DNA of 64,000 nt, from positions 4,676,916 to 4,740,915 of the forward strand of contig NC_134032.1 of the NCBI RefSeq assembly GCF_964204645.1. The letters are read 5' to 3'. The position numbers and the translations under genes are program-made. The notes below the pieces were generated by a model. The model worked only from the letters and a program-made list of their open reading frames with translations, ran no database searches and was not told where the DNA came from. Every line of letters starts with the position of its first letter. Within the stretch, counting starts at the first letter, position 1. This document shows positions 1-11,128 of this stretch, in pieces. This DNA is from Tubulanus polymorphus. Taxonomy: Eukaryota; Nemertea; Palaeonemertea; Tubulaniformes; Tubulanidae.

Positions 1-394
1 CATGAATGTCTGTTATGAAATCATCTAAACTTTCTCAAAAACGATGATGGCGTGCACTTAATTTTTGTTCTTTTAACCATCTCGTCTGTTTAGAATCAAA
101 ATTTTCCAAAAAATCAGTTTTCAAATCTGCCAAATTCTTCCATTTTGGTGCATTTCTGATTAAGACAACCTCACCGTCTTCATTCCCATATTCTGCTTCC
201 CCTAAACGATTAATCCAATACCACTCGGATGCTAGGCCCTCCATATACAAAGGGAATGCTTTCAATTTTTTTTCCTCAGCCCAATTTGCAAAAAGTGCAT
301 ATTGCTCGAATTTTGTAAACCAAGTTCTAGCATCTTCGTGTGTTATACCCGCAAAAGTACATTGTTTAAAACAAGCCGTCTTCAACATCTTCAA
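1..394 (-). pseudogene. Ty3/Gypsy-like Gag fragment
   Basis: Reading leftwards from 394 this encodes about 119 residues resembling retrotransposon Gag: an FAGITHEDARTWFTKFEQY stretch near residue 14 and a later FPLYMEGLASEWYW stretch match the usual 'F-G ... W...F ... F...L.G.A..WY' pattern of the Gag family. An in-frame TGA follows RHHRF at about 35, after which the same frame goes on with ESLDDFITDI to the window edge, so this is a broken gene cut by the window rather than a natural C-terminus. It lies just downstream (in its own direction) of a primer-binding-like site and an LTR, which fits the 5' end of an LTR element. The pol part would lie outside the window. Confidence 0.7.
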
Positions 395-493
395 AATTTG
401 CTGCTTCTACAACCACTGTTAACATCCGTGGAATTGTCTTCTGATCCTTGGTTGATCTTCTGATGAGAGAAATCTCTTGTCGATTTATTTCGG

Positions 494-511
494 TGCCCGG
501 GTTCTCCACCA
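494..511 (-). other. Primer-binding-site-like sequence
   Basis: On the minus strand the sequence starts TGGTGGAGAACCCGGGCA one base after the LTR end. Starting with TGG, complementary to a tRNA CCA tail, and lying directly next to the LTR are hallmarks of a primer-binding site. I could not assign the tRNA. Confidence 0.55.
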
Positions 512-512
512 G

Positions 513-1073
513 TGTAACAACTGTCTTCTTCTTGTTGTCCCTTTCTCATCTGATCAACACCAAGTGCAAGTTTAATCCATCATGAATTTTATTGATGACT
601 TTTCTTTTTGCTGCAGCTTACAAAATATATTTCTATCCAGAGAGTTTGGTCAGAACTCTTCTCTAAAATGTAAAATTTTGGCCTATTTATACTAATCTAT
701 CTTCCTGGTATCTAAGTTATGATTCAATTTTTCCCAGAAAACAATAATTTGAATAGAAACGTCCGCATGGGGAAAACCAAAGTTCGATGGAGAAAACCAA
801 ACTTCGATGGGGAAAACCAATCTTCGATGGGGAAAACCAGAACAATTATTTTTTGATAGACAACTCTACCCGGAAAAACCTGAGAGTGAAATTACAATTT
901 TTTGAGAGAACTAATTTTTGTGAGCATGATTTATGATAGGGAAGTTGATAATATTTAAGAGCTTTATATTTTTGTGAACATGATTTATGATAGGGCCCTA
1001 AGATATTTAATTATTTAATGAATTTATACCAGGATGATAGATTTAGTAATGTGACGATGACCGCGTCGTCACA
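513..1073 (-). mobile_element. LTR of Ty3-like element
   Basis: A 561 bp segment starting TGTAAC and ending GTCACA on the plus strand (TG...CA ends). On the minus strand a TATAAATAG box lies near 690 and an AATAAA signal near 591, in the right order for U3-R-U5. Four copies of a ~22 bp repeat lie in the U3 part at about 765-838. The outer edge (1074) abuts the N-terminal part of the virus-like polymerase gene, so this LTR element probably inserted there. The other LTR is outside the window, so the target duplication cannot be checked. Confidence 0.7.
765..838. repeat. ~22 bp tandem repeat in LTR U3
   Basis: Four degenerate copies containing GATGGGGAAAACCAA (one with GATGGAGAAAACC) follow each other within the LTR. 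Such arrays are common in U3 enhancer regions; function here is inference. Confidence 0.7.
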
Positions 1074-1107
1074 CTTACACCCAACATAAGATATTACGCA
1101 TTGTTTT

Positions 1108-4100
1108 AGAATAACAGATTACCGGAAATATGAAACATTATATAAAATTGATCAATATCCAGTAACTATAAAAATGTTTCCAAAAATAGAAAAAGTTAAT
1201 AATTTAAAAATAAATGTATTCGAATTAATACAATTACCAAAGACAAAAGGTGAAAATATTAAAGATTATACATTAGAAGCTTTATATTTAACAGAATATT
1301 ATGATGATGAAAATGCTATAGATTTGTTATATTACAAAAAAGATGAAAATGAACATTATATGTGGTTAAAACAAATTGATTCATTCTTTAGAACAACAGA
1401 AAGTGATCACCATCGTAAAATTTATCTGTGTAGAAAATGTTTATCTAAATTTATGACTGAGAATGCGTTACTAAAACTTAAAGAATAATGTGATAATAAA
1501 GATTTTTGTTAATTAATAATTCCAACAGAAAAAGATTATAAATTGAAATTTACTAATCATAAATTTAAAAATATTGTTCCATTTGTAATTTATGGGGATT
1601 TTGAATCGTTGAATAAAGAATTAACTGATCAAGATAGAAAAGAAATATATAACAAAAAGCAATTTTTAAAATCAATGGATAAAGGAAATGAATTAAATAA
1701 ATTAATTAAGATATAATTCAAGATCCACCAATTATAAACACAATTAAAAAAGTTCATCAAAGAGCTGCTGCTTATGGAATTTACATAAAATCAAATTATC
1801 CCGAATTATATGAAAGTCAATATATTTCTTTCAGAGGTGAAGATGTAGTTAATGAATTTTGTAATAAAATAATTGAATTAGAAAATGATTTTGCAAAATT
1901 ATTAAACAAAAATAAAAGAATAGTTATGACAAAAGAAGATGAAATTGATTTTAATTATGCAACTCATTGTTGTTACTGTGAAAAACGTTTTTATTCATTC
2001 AATAAAAAAGTTAGAGATCATGATCATTTAAATTCAAAATACCGCGGAGCTGCTCAGGAAGATTGTAATTTACAAGCTAAGAAAGTTAATTTCGTACCAA
2101 TATTATTTCATAATTTATCAGGCTATGATACCCATCTATTTATAAGACAATTATCAGGAAAATTGGGTGCAATTAATCAAGAAATAGAAGAATATAATGC
2201 TATGAATGGTACAAATGTAAGAAAGTATGATTTTAAACTATTAGCTAAAACATCTGAAAATTATATTTCATTTCAATTTGGTTGCATTAGATTTTTATAG
2301 ATTTCTTGCAAGGTCATTAGATAATTTAGCAAAAAGTTTAGTTGATAATGATTGTGTTATAACTCGATATTATTATCCAGATGAACAAGATTTTAAATTA
2401 TTGAGATATAAAGGTGCAATTCCTTATTCATTTTATAAAACACACAATGATTTTAATGAAAGAGAATTATTAAAAGATCAATTTTATGATCAATTAAAAG
2501 AGGAGTATCTGAAAGATGAAGTGTTTAATAGAACATAAAATATTTGGAATCACTTTAAGATAGAAAATCATGGTGAATTAGTAGATTTATACTTAAAATC
2601 AGATGTTATGATAGTGGCTGACATATTTGAAAAATTTAGAGAAGTTAATTTGAATCATTTTAATGTTGATCCCTGCTATTGCTACTCTAGTCCTGGTTTA
2701 ACCTGGCAATGTGGTTTAAAATATACTAATGTAGAATTGGATTTATTTAAAGAACCAGACATGGTTTTATTATTTGAAAAATCAATTAGAGGTGGAATTA
2801 GTATGTGTTATGGGACATTTTAAAGCAAATGATGAATGTAAATTATTATATATCGACGCCAATAATTTATATGGTTGGGCAATGATGCAACCTCAACCAT
2901 ACAAAAATTTTATATTAATAGAAGTTCAAAATGATTATAAAACTGATTGGGAAAGTGCAATTAAGAGTTTAAAAGATGGAGCACCAATTGGTTATTTCTT
3001 TGTAGTTGATTTGGAATATCCTGATAACATAAAATTAAAAACAAGAAACTTACCATATTGCCCAGAACACTTAACCGAAGATGATAGTTATTTAAGTAAA
3101 TACCAGAAAAAAATAAAACCGAAATATCTTTAAAATTGAAAGATTTTTACAGAAAAATTGATATTAACACAAAATAATAAATATAATTATACTGTTCATT
3201 ATAGAATGTTTATGTTAATTTTATCTAAAACAAGGAATGAAAATAAAGAAAGTACATAGATATATTGAATTTAATCAATCGAAGTGGTTAGAAAAATATA
3301 TAGATTTTAATACTCAACAGAGAACCATATAAAAAACAGATTTTGAAAAAGATTTCTTCAAATTTATGAATAATAGTTTTTATGGTAAAACATGTGGAAA
3401 TATTAGAAATAGAAATGATATTGAATCAGTAAATAATTCGGAACGATTAAGACATTTACAATCAAGTCCTAGACATTTAGGAAATAAAAGATTTGAAGAT
3501 TATTTAACAGCAGTTAAATTAAAAAGAACGTCAATGAAATTTAATAGACCTATATTCATTGGTTCAACTGTTTTAGAAGTATCAAAATTATTAATGTATG
3601 ATTTTTATTATAATGTTTTACAACCGCTTTTTGGGGAAAAGCATATTGAAATATTATATTTTGATTCTGTAACAGCTGACACCCCAATATTAATAAAATG
3701 TAATGATAAAATATTGATAAGAAGAATTTCAAAAATAATTCCAAAACAAAATAAATGTTATATTTCATATGGTGAAAAAGAATTAATGCAAATAAATGGA
3801 TTAATGGATGTTTGGACAAGAAATGGATGGAAAAAATTAAAGAATATTAATAGGCATAAAACAAATAAGAAAATCTATAGAGTTAGAACTAAATTAGGGT
3901 TTGTAGATGTTACAGAAGATCATAGTTTAATTAAACGAAATGGTAATGAAATAAAACCAACTGATATAAAAATTGGAGATGAATTATTACATAAAAGATT
4001 TTTCCAAAGAATGAATCATATGTCATTTGATGAAATAATTGATAATATTTATAATATAGAACCTGAAACATTAGTAGAAAAAGAATATTTTATCAAAGGA

Positions 4101-5111
4101 TTTTTTATGGGAGATGGTTCAGCAGGTGTGTATAAATATGTTTGGGGTAATAAATATTGTTGGTATTTATGCAATCAAGATTTGATATTATTAGAAAGAA
4201 TAAAGAAATATTGTGAAGAAGTTTATCCAAATAAAGCATTTAAAATCATGGATGTTATGAAATCGTCAGCAGTTTATAGAATACTTGTAAATAATCCTAA
4301 AGACTTTGCTATAAAATATAATGATGAATTCTATATTCATGCAATAGTGAAAAGTAATACTTCAACCAAAGAAAAGATGGTTCCAGATTATGTATTAAAT
4401 GTAAAATATAATTTAAGAAAATGGTTCTTCATTGGATTTTATGCAGCAGATGGTTCAAAAAAGTATCAAAAACCGCAAAACAATATCTTTAGCTCGGAAA
4501 GGAAAATGTGCAATAAGTGGGTTAAATGTGTTATGTAGTTCATTAGGTTTTGATATGAATATTGCATGGATTAAATCTAAACCAAATTGCTTTAATTTAA
4601 GCCATGTAGAAAATGAGTTAACTGAAGAAGTTAGAGATTTATTCGAAATACATAATCCATCAGATTATATTTATGATTTATCAACTGAAGATGGCACATT
4701 TAACATTAAAACATCATTTTAATTTTAGCAATTACCCAAAAGATCATGAACTATTTAGCAATGATTATAAAATATTCCTGGTAAGTTTAAAGATGAATTA
4801 GGGGGTGATGAAATGATTGAATTTGTTGGGATAAGGAGTAAAACGTATAGTTGTAGAACAAAAGATCATGAAGCTTAAAAGTTAAAAGGAATAACAAAAC
4901 ATGTGGTTGATAAACATATAGAATTTCAAGATTGCCTATAGTGTTTATATAACTCAATTGTTATGAAACATAAAATGAATTGTTTAAGATCAGAAGATCA
5001 CGAGATGTATATTAATGTTGAATTAAAGTTGAAAAATCTAGTTTGAATCCATTTGATGATAAAAGGCATATTTTAGATGATGGTATAAAAACATTACCTT
5101 ATGGTTATTAA
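1108..5111 (+). pseudogene. Family-B DNA polymerase, intein-containing, decayed (copy A)
   Basis: Would encode the replicative DNA polymerase of the element (DNA_pol_B_2-type, as in protein-primed viral polymerases). Visible in order: an N-terminal region with a Cys pair (KIYLCRKCL, ~1420); exonuclease motif I YGDFESLNKE (~1590); a zinc/HNH-like stretch CCYCEKRF...RDHDHLNSKYRGA (~1970-2050); exonuclease motif II HNLSGYDTHLF (~2120); YCYSSPGLTWQCG (~2680); motif A YIDANNLYGWAM (~2850); motif B NNSFYGKTC (3369); and motif C, whose first half YFD ends at 3665, where an intein begins. Frameshifts and stops occur near 1488, 1730, 2299, 2537, 2810 and 3130, and a deletion near 4710 removes the second half of motif C. 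The C-terminus ends ...TLPYGY at 5111, meeting the reverse gene tail to tail. Clearly non-functional now. Confidence 0.85.
3666..4710 (+). other. LAGLIDADG intein inside PolB motif C (copy A)
   Basis: The polymerase motif ILYFD is followed directly by SVTADTPIL, a classic intein start (nucleophile Ser1, then the DT block). Block B is VTEDHSLI (TxxH). Two LAGLIDADG-type motifs follow, IKGFFMGDGSAG (~4095) and FIGFYAADGSKK (~4430). Block F-like IYDLSTEDGTFN is at ~4670. A frameshift lies near 4460, and an ~85-90 bp deletion after ~4709, judged against copy B, removes the C-terminal splice junction and the first C-extein codons. So this intein can no longer splice. The insertion point equals the known pol-c site of archaeal and giant-virus PolB inteins. 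Confidence 0.88.
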
Positions 5112-6518
5112 AATGGATCTATATCATCAAACTCGAAATCACTATTGGCTTCTTCATATTGATCAAATTGTTTTCCTATTATTTCTTTGGGTTCTTCCAT
5201 TTAATTTTTGTCATATAAATAAAGTTCTATATTGTACCACATTTCATCTCGCTCTCTTTGTTTCTTTTTGTTTGTTAATTCATCAAATGGAATTATAATA
5301 TCGATGTTTAAAAAATGTACAATCTTATTTAAAAAGAATTCATAATTAATTGAATCTGTTATTCTATTATCCACATAATATCTTAATATTTTTTTGAATG
5401 TTTCTTTTATATTTTCCATATCTTCTTCTGTTAATTTAGGTTTTTTATAATAATCGTTAAATAATAGATATAAATACATTTTCTTTTTAGCTTACTTGGG
5501 ACTATAGTCCCAGTGGGCTATTGCGTTCACTTTTCGTCCGTCGTCCGTCCATCCGTCCGTTCGTCCGTCCGTAGACGGAATCCAGTTATTTTGGGAAGTT
5601 TTGAAGACGCTTCAAGGTAATGTCTTGATATTTGGGTTACACATGTATCTACCCTAGACACATCTTCAGCCCAAAAACTGGCCTTGTCAGATTCAAGATG
5701 GCCGACTGGCAGCCATTGTTGTTCGCCAAAATCAGCACTTTTTACACATTTTTTAACTTTTTGAAGGACATTTTGAAGACGCTTTGATCAGTTACCTTGA
5801 TCTCTCGGATATATGTGAATTCCCCCAGGGCCCATCAGCATAACAAAAATTGGGTCGATCGGACTCAAGATGGCCGTCTTGGTGTCAGCAGTACTCATCC
5901 GTAAGTGGGAAAAAGTTTTTCCACATTATATGGATACCTAAGCGTATTTTGTTACCACAATCATAAAGAAAGTTGTAGCTCATAACATGTTCTATGATTG
6001 TGGTGAGTTTCAAGGTCATTGGTTTTTGTATATGGCCACCAGGGGGCGTTAAATAATGCAATATCTTAGTATTTCTATATTATATTCGTATCAATGCATA
6101 TTTTGTAACCACAGTCAATTGCAAAGTTGTAGCTCATGACATCATCTATGATTGTTGCAAGTTTTAAGGCCATTAGTTATTCTATATGGTCACCAGGGCG
6201 CGTTGAATAGTAGAATAACTTAGTATTTCCTTATTATATTAGTACCTAGGCATATTTTGTTACCAAGATCAATTACAAAGTTATAGTTCGTGACATGTTC
6301 TATGATTGTGGCGAGTTTTATGGTCATTGGATTCTGTATATGGTCACCAGGGGGCGTTGAATATTGAAATTGTTAGGTTGTTGAGCATTTGGAACCACTT
6401 CCCAAGTGGGCATGGTGTCCCTAGACCCCTAGTTTTGTGTGTTAGATGTTGACGGAATAATTGTTTTTATTATATCTTTTTTAGTTATTTCACCATTTTT
6501 ATTTTCTATAATTTTCAT
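5108..6518 (-). pseudogene. Small charged virus-element gene, split by an insertion (copy A)
   Basis: Homolog of the gene at 59118-59585 (copy B). The start (MKIIENKNGEITKK) lies at 6518 and overlaps the end of the zinc-finger gene upstream. The body, with MYLYLLFNDYYKKPK and FDELTNKKKQRERDEMW, is at 5201-5479, and the acidic end is at ~5110-5200 after an in-frame stop. A ~0.94 kb repeat (5488-6431) separates the two parts. Function unknown; about 150 residues, rich in Lys/Glu/Asp, no clear domain. Its end overlaps the stop codon of the convergent polymerase gene. Confidence 0.65.
5488..6431. mobile_element. Interspersed repeat inserted in element A
   Basis: Copy B has an uninterrupted sequence here (around 59495), so this is a clean filled-versus-empty-site pair. 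The insert begins near CTTGGGACTATAGTCCCAG, whose core GGGACTATAGTCCC is a perfect palindrome, continues with a GTCC-rich stretch (several CCGTCCGT), and ends near CCTAGACCCCTAG. Internally a ~120 bp module with CACCAGGGGGCGTT occurs about three times (6050, 6190, 6345). A truncated relative lies at 27950-28240. No coding capacity was seen; probably a non-autonomous transposon. Confidence 0.75.
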
Positions 6519-7378
6519 TTTCAAGCCATTGCTTATATTCTGGTGTATGATCTTCCGTAGAAAATATCTTAAAAATTTCATCCAGATATTTTAATTTTGG
6601 TTCTAAAAGAATATCTCTAGTTTTTTCATCAGCCCATAAATTTCTTTGCCATCCACATTCATTACAAAATTTCGCAGGACCCTCTTGAATTAAATACCTA
6701 TAAATACATTGTGGGCATTTTTTTTCTATCATAGCTTGGTAAAAGATCTTCATTAAGCTCTTGGTATTTCTTACGTTTTCTTTATGTTTTATTGTTCTAT
6801 TATGTAGATTTAAATTACTTGTTGTAATAATCAATTTACAATATTTACAATAATATGTTTTTCTTACTAATTCATTATATTGTTTTTCTACCTTTTCAAC
6901 TGTTTCTTCATTATCTGGTAACGTTTTCTCATATTTCATTTTTTCTAATATTTTATTTTTTCTTTCATTGAATTCAGTTTCAAATTTTATTAGAAATTGT
7001 ATCTATATGTGCTTTACGAAATTGATGATTCTCCCAATCTTCTATATTTTCAGGGCTATATTTTATTCGACAAGGCTCACAGAAATAATCTTTTATATTA
7101 TCCTTATCATATAATAAGAAAGGTCTTTTCCAAATAATTTCAGGTTCAGTTTCAACAGAATTACTATTACTTTCATTACTATCAACATTAACCGTTGTGT
7201 CATTAATTTTACACTTCTCTCAATGTTTTTTAACATAATTTCTTGAGAATAATTTATTACAATTTGGGCAGTTTAGTTTAGGGGGTTTATAATTTTTATC
7301 ATGTTTTTTCATATTTCGAGCCATATTACTTTTTCTTGGAAGTTCACCACAAATTTCACATGCTATCTTCTCCTCCAT
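6499..7378 (-). pseudogene. Multi zinc-finger virus-element gene, decayed (copy A)
   Basis: Starts at 7378 with a C2H2-like unit (CEICGELPRKSNMAR), followed by LNCPNCNKLFSRNYVKKH, a third finger-like segment FCEPCRIKYSPENIEDWEN, a fourth YYCKYCKLIITTSNLNLHN (~6830) and a C-terminal CPQCIYRY...FCNECGWQRNLW Cys cluster (~6650-6720). An in-frame TGA after NYVKKH and a frameshift near 6990 break it. The intergenic stretch to the divergent gene at 7447 is ~70 bp and carries T-rich motifs on both strands. Function unknown; DNA or RNA binding is inferred from the Cys/His pattern. Confidence 0.7.
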
Positions 7379-7446
7379 TTATTAGGGAACAATTTTATTA
7401 AAATTAATTTTTAGTGATGAGCGGTAATTTTTTTGGGTTATAAATA

Positions 7447-8167
7447 ATGGGTGAATTAAAACAATATAGAATATTTGTTGATTCTAGAAGACTTACATTA
7501 TAATTTAAAAATTGTGTAGATTTAAAATTAGTAAATGTTAGTTTATGTAACTCTTTTTATAATATATCGAACATAACTATTGAATATAGAGCCTTTTTAA
7601 TTTTTGATAAAGGTAAAAATGAATGGTCCTATATCTATTTAAAACCGGGGTTATATAATTTAGATACATTATCGCAAGAACTTAATAGTAAAGCCTGGCG
7701 CAAGTTAGGTACTAATTCCGGCTTTAGTATTAGATTTTTAAAAAGTAATAGTTCTGATAGAATAAAGATAAGGTTGTCTAATAGTGAAAAACATAAATTT
7801 ATGGTAAAAAACCTATAGCTAAAATGTTAGGAATTCCTCCAGATAGATCTTTAACAAATATTGATGCTACAACAAACTTAATACCTTACACGCATTTTTA
7901 TATTTATTGCAATTTAATTGATCCTACAAATACATTCGAAGCAACTAATGATATAACTTGTAATTCTGGTTTATTAAACGTTTTACCATTGACGAATGTT
8001 AAAGAATTTGGAACGCAAATAAATTATAATTTAGCTGAGTGTGATTTCAAACCATGCATTCCTAAATTTGCTAATTTTAGATCAGAAATTAGAAATCATA
8101 ATGGATATTTAATGATTTAAATAATTTCCCTGTAACTTATGAATTAGTTATAAGATGTAGAGAGTAA
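7447..8167 (+). pseudogene. Putative minor-capsid/penton-like virus-element protein (copy A)
   Basis: Homolog of 60513-61274. Begins MGELKQYRIFVDSRRL; an early stop and a deletion of roughly 50 bp follow, then recognisable segments: SLCNSFYN, LKPGLYNLDTL (~7640), and an open stretch from 7824 to 8120 with IPYTHFYIYCNLIDPT and LLNVLPLTNVKEF, ending NFPVTYELVIRC. A 'VDSR.. / IYCNLI / LPL / YEL.IRC' pattern occurs in proteins of related invertebrate elements, where I would guess a jelly-roll capsid role; that role is inference. The TAA stop is part of the T-rich motif that precedes the next gene. Confidence 0.5.
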
Positions 8168-8182
8168 TTTTTTGATATATAA

Positions 8183-8521
8183 ATGAATATAACAGTAGGA
8201 CCGAGCATATGTTTTGGGTTTGATTTTAAACATGGTAAAGAAATTAGAATTAAACTAAATGATGTAATTACTGATATTAAACGTAAATCATTTAATAATG
8301 CATCAATGATTAATAAAGAAAATTATGATATAGAAAAAGTAATTGATTTAATTAAAACACCTTTAGAATATAATGAATTAAATGAAGATGGAATTATCGA
8401 TGATATTAAAGATATATTATCGAAAATATATGATAATCATAAAAGTAGTAATGAAATAAATGTTGAAATAATTATAACTAAGATAACTAAATAGTTTGAA
8501 GATAGTAAATTTTTTTCTTAA
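8183..8521 (+). pseudogene. Unknown virus-element protein, premature stop (copy A)
   Basis: Starts MNITVGPSICFGFDF. A TAG at 8492-8494 ends the open frame after 103 residues, but the same frame continues FEDSKFF to 8521, matching the 118-residue copy B (61291-61647). No recognised domain: the first 15 residues are hydrophobic and uncharged, followed by a charged, helical-looking region with IYDNHKSSNEINVE. Start chosen because the motif GTAATTTTTT plus TATATAA lies directly before the ATG. Next gene starts 3 bp after the end. Confidence 0.6.
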
Positions 8522-8524
8522 TAA

Positions 8525-8743
8525 ATGGCGGATCAGAAGTGGATAATAACTGGATTATATAATGGAGCATTATTATCAGTTGGAACTGTTGGTTATTCAA
8601 TGGTATTAAAAAAGTATTTAAAATGGGAAGTGTTAATGTTGATAGATATTAATGGTATTCTAAAATTAACACTAGCAGTTACTTTATCTAATTTAACTAT
8701 TGATTATTTGGAAAAACAAAAATATAATCCTCCTACTAAATAA
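8525..8743 (+). CDS. Small membrane protein of virus element (copy A)
   Basis: 72 residues. Begins MADQKWIITGLYNGALLSVG, then TVGYSMVL: a single hydrophobic, Gly-rich segment near the N-terminus. A second hydrophobic stretch LTLAVTLSNLTIDYL is near the end. Compared with copy B (61651-61872), residues ~29-43 are in a different reading phase, so two small indels have occurred but the frame is restored. Its TAA stop directly precedes the ATG of the next gene. Similar short 'GAL.S.G..GYSM' proteins sit at the same place in related elements. Role unknown; membrane association inferred. Confidence 0.6.
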   Translation: MADQKWIITGLYNGALLSVGTVGYSMVLKKYLKWEVLMLIDINGILKLTLAVTLSNLTIDYLEKQKYNPPTK

Positions 8744-9164
8744 ATGGCTTCTGCAATTATATCTATTATAATCGGCAATTGTTAACGCTTTAGCATTTAC
8801 AGGTGGTGGTTATTTATTTAAGCATATTGATAATAATAGTTCATTATCAGAACAAAAAAGACATAACTTAGCATTAGAAAAATATAAGAAGGCTGCAGAA
8901 GAATATAGAGAAAAAAGAGAAAATTACATAGAGAATATTAACAAAGAATTATATGATCAGAAAATTTCACATAGAGATTTTCAATCAGTTGATGATGCAA
9001 TGAGTTTATATAATGCGGTAACCAATAAAGAAAAATTACATCTATACAAACCTAAATTATCAGATTATTATACCCCAAGTAAAGAACAACAGAAATATGA
9101 AATAATTTGGATTTAAGGTGGAACAGTTATTGTTGTATTTGTAGCGTATAGATTTACTAATTAG
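8744..9164 (+). pseudogene. Coiled/membrane virus-element protein, frameshifted (copy A)
   Basis: Begins MASAII, then a frameshift near 8775; the hydrophobic N-terminal segment (VNALAFTGGGYLFKHI), a charged helix (HNLALEKYKKAAEEYREKRENY, 22 residues apart from context, ~8860-8930), the conserved block SHRDFQSVDDAM and LSDYYTPSKEQ follow, then an in-frame TAA at ~9115 and a C-terminal membrane segment GTVIVVFVAYRF. Proteins with the order 'hydrophobic start - coiled coil - DDAM - LSDYYTPS.EQ - TM' are typical of this element family. Structural role inferred. Confidence 0.6.
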
Positions 9165-9183
9165 TAATTTTTTTGCTAAATAA

Positions 9184-9611
9184 ATGGATGATAAAGTTGA
9201 TAATATTGATATTATTCCTCATGATATAAATAAAACTAAATTAAAATTATATTTGGAAAAACAAATATTAGAATTTGAAAGTGACGATAAAAAAGAAAAA
9301 TATTTAAAATCTAAAATTATATATTATTTTATTATAAGTGGTTCAGTTACAATTAGTTCTGTAATAACATTTTTAGCAATATTCAGCCCATTAACACCTT
9401 TAGCTATCTCAATTGGTGTTTTAGGATTATCATCAAGTGTTTTAATAGGTATAAGTTCAAAATTAAATATAAAAAGTAATAAAGAAAAAATTTAAACTGA
9501 TATAAAGAAATTAATAAATTAAAAAATACACTAGATTATATAATAAGTTTAAATGGTCATATAAAAGTTGAAGAACAAGATAAATTATTAAAAGAATTAG
9601 TTAATTATTAA
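9184..9611 (+). pseudogene. Hydrophobic virus-element protein, broken (copy A)
   Basis: Open from 9184 to 9495 (103 aa): acidic/basic helical start (INKTKLKLYLEKQILEFES), then two hydrophobic segments (IIYYFIISGSVTISSVITFL and PLTPLAISIGVLGLSSSVLI). After a stop the related sequence continues with NTLDYIISLNGHIKVEEQ to a TAA at 9609-9611. Preceded by the T-rich motif ending CTAAATAAATG. Function unknown. Confidence 0.6.
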
Positions 9612-9627
9612 TTTTTTTATGATATTA

Positions 9628-9743
9628 ATGGTAGATAGTTTTCCAAAAGCTTTTCAATATAATAAATCAATTTAATATAAAATTCCTGCAATAGATTTTA
9701 ATAAAGATATTTCATATAGAAATGAAGTTTTAAATTCATTAAT
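9628..9743 (+). pseudogene. 5' part of large capsid-like gene, truncated (copy A)
   Basis: Starts MVDSFPKAFQYNKSI, then an in-frame stop, IPAIDFNKDISYRN and VLNSL. Homology to copy B (62782 onward) stops at about 9743, where inverted polymerase sequence begins. This marks the truncated end of element A. Confidence 0.65.
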
Positions 9744-11128
9744 TAAAATCAAATTTATCATTATTTTCATGTTGTAAAACTTCACTTATTTCAAATACTC
9801 CATAAGGCTGTGGTTCCATCATTGCCCAACCATATAGATTATTTGCATCTATATATAATAACTTATATCCAGGGTTATCATTTACATTGAAATATATATC
9901 ACCTAATACACCTGAAACACCTCCTCTTATAGATTTTTCAAATAATAATAATTGATCTATATTTCTTAACAAATCCATTTTTATATCTGTAAATTTTAAA
10001 CCACAATCCCAAGTTAATCCTGGTGATGAATAACAATGGCAAGGATCAATATTAAAATATTTTAGGTTTACATTTCTAAACCTTTCGAATATATCAGTTA
10101 ATAATAATACATCAGATTTTAAATATAAAACTACTAATTGTCCACGATTTACTATTTTGAAATGATTCCAAATATTCAATGTTCTATTATAGACTCTATC
10201 TTTAACGTATTCTTTTTTTAATTCATCATAGAACTGTTCTTTTAATAATTCAGTTATATTGAAATCATTATGCGATTTATAAAATGAATATGGAATTGCG
10301 CCTTTATATCTCATTAATTGAAAATCATCATTATTTGGATAGTGTTGCTTTAATATTCTTAATTCATCATCAACTAATGATTTTGATAAATTATCTAGTG
10401 AACTACCTAGAAATCTATATGAATCTATAAATCTTAGACACCCAAATTGGAATGATATATAATTCTCAGATGTTTTAGCTAACATTTTAAATTTATAAGT
10501 TGGTATTTTATCTTTTGATCTATTTGAATTTAATCTTTCTATTTCATTATTGATTTCTTCTATTTTATGACATAGCTGTTTGATGAATAAATGAGCATTA
10601 TATCCTGATAAATTATGAAATATTACTGGAACAAAATTGATTTTCTTAGCTTGTTAGTTACAATTCGCATGCACCGCGCCTCCATTTTCCTTTCCATTCA
10701 AATGATCATGGTCTCTTACTTTTTTATCTTTATAATTAAATATCTTTTCTCAATAATAACATTTATCTGCAAACCAAATGCTTCTTTATCTTCTTCTGTC
10801 ATAATTATTTCTTTATTTTCATTTAACTTTTCATTAAATTCTATTTCATATTCGATTAATAAGTCACAACAATGATTGACAACATTTTCATTTCTATAAT
10901 TATAATATTCACTTTCAATCAGTTCTGGATAATCAGATTTTATATATGACCTGCAAGCTGCAGCTGATTGATGAATCTTTTTAATTGTATTTGTTATTAG
11001 AGGATCTGAATAATCAATTATATCAGAATTTAATTTCTTTCTTTTATGAAATATTTCTTTTCTATCTTGATCCGTTAATTCTTTATTTAACGATTCAAAA
11101 TCTCCATATATTACAAATGGTACTTTAT
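9744..11128 (-). pseudogene. Inverted PolB fragment of a related element
   Basis: Reading leftwards from ~11128: VPFVIYGDFESLNKELTDQ (exonuclease motif I), a decayed zinc/HNH-like region near 10700-10600, then an open stretch 10485-9739 with ISFQFGCLRFIDSYRFL, CYSSPGLTWDCGLKFTD, KSIRGGVSGVLGD and motif A YIDANNLYGWAM. It ends after motif A, so motifs B and C are absent. Amino-acid differences from copies A and B throughout show it comes from a distinct, older or sister element. Its N-terminal end is fused in frame to the YqaJ/PHD gene. Confidence 0.8.

Larger units (their letters stand above)
1074..9743 (+). mobile_element. Virus-like PolB element, copy A
   Basis: Degenerate copy of a compact virus-like element. 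Order: DNA polymerase B (+), a small charged gene (-), a zinc-finger gene (-), then six forward genes. The 5' side is bounded by the LTR ending at 1073. The 3' side stops inside the last gene at about 9743, where an inverted polymerase fragment of a related element begins. A second copy (55931-64000) has the same order, so the layout is ancestral and not chance. No terminal repeats, integrase, ATPase or protease were seen. The polymerase and several small proteins belong to a group found widely in invertebrate genomes, near Polintons/adintoviruses; exact placement is uncertain. Confidence 0.75.
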
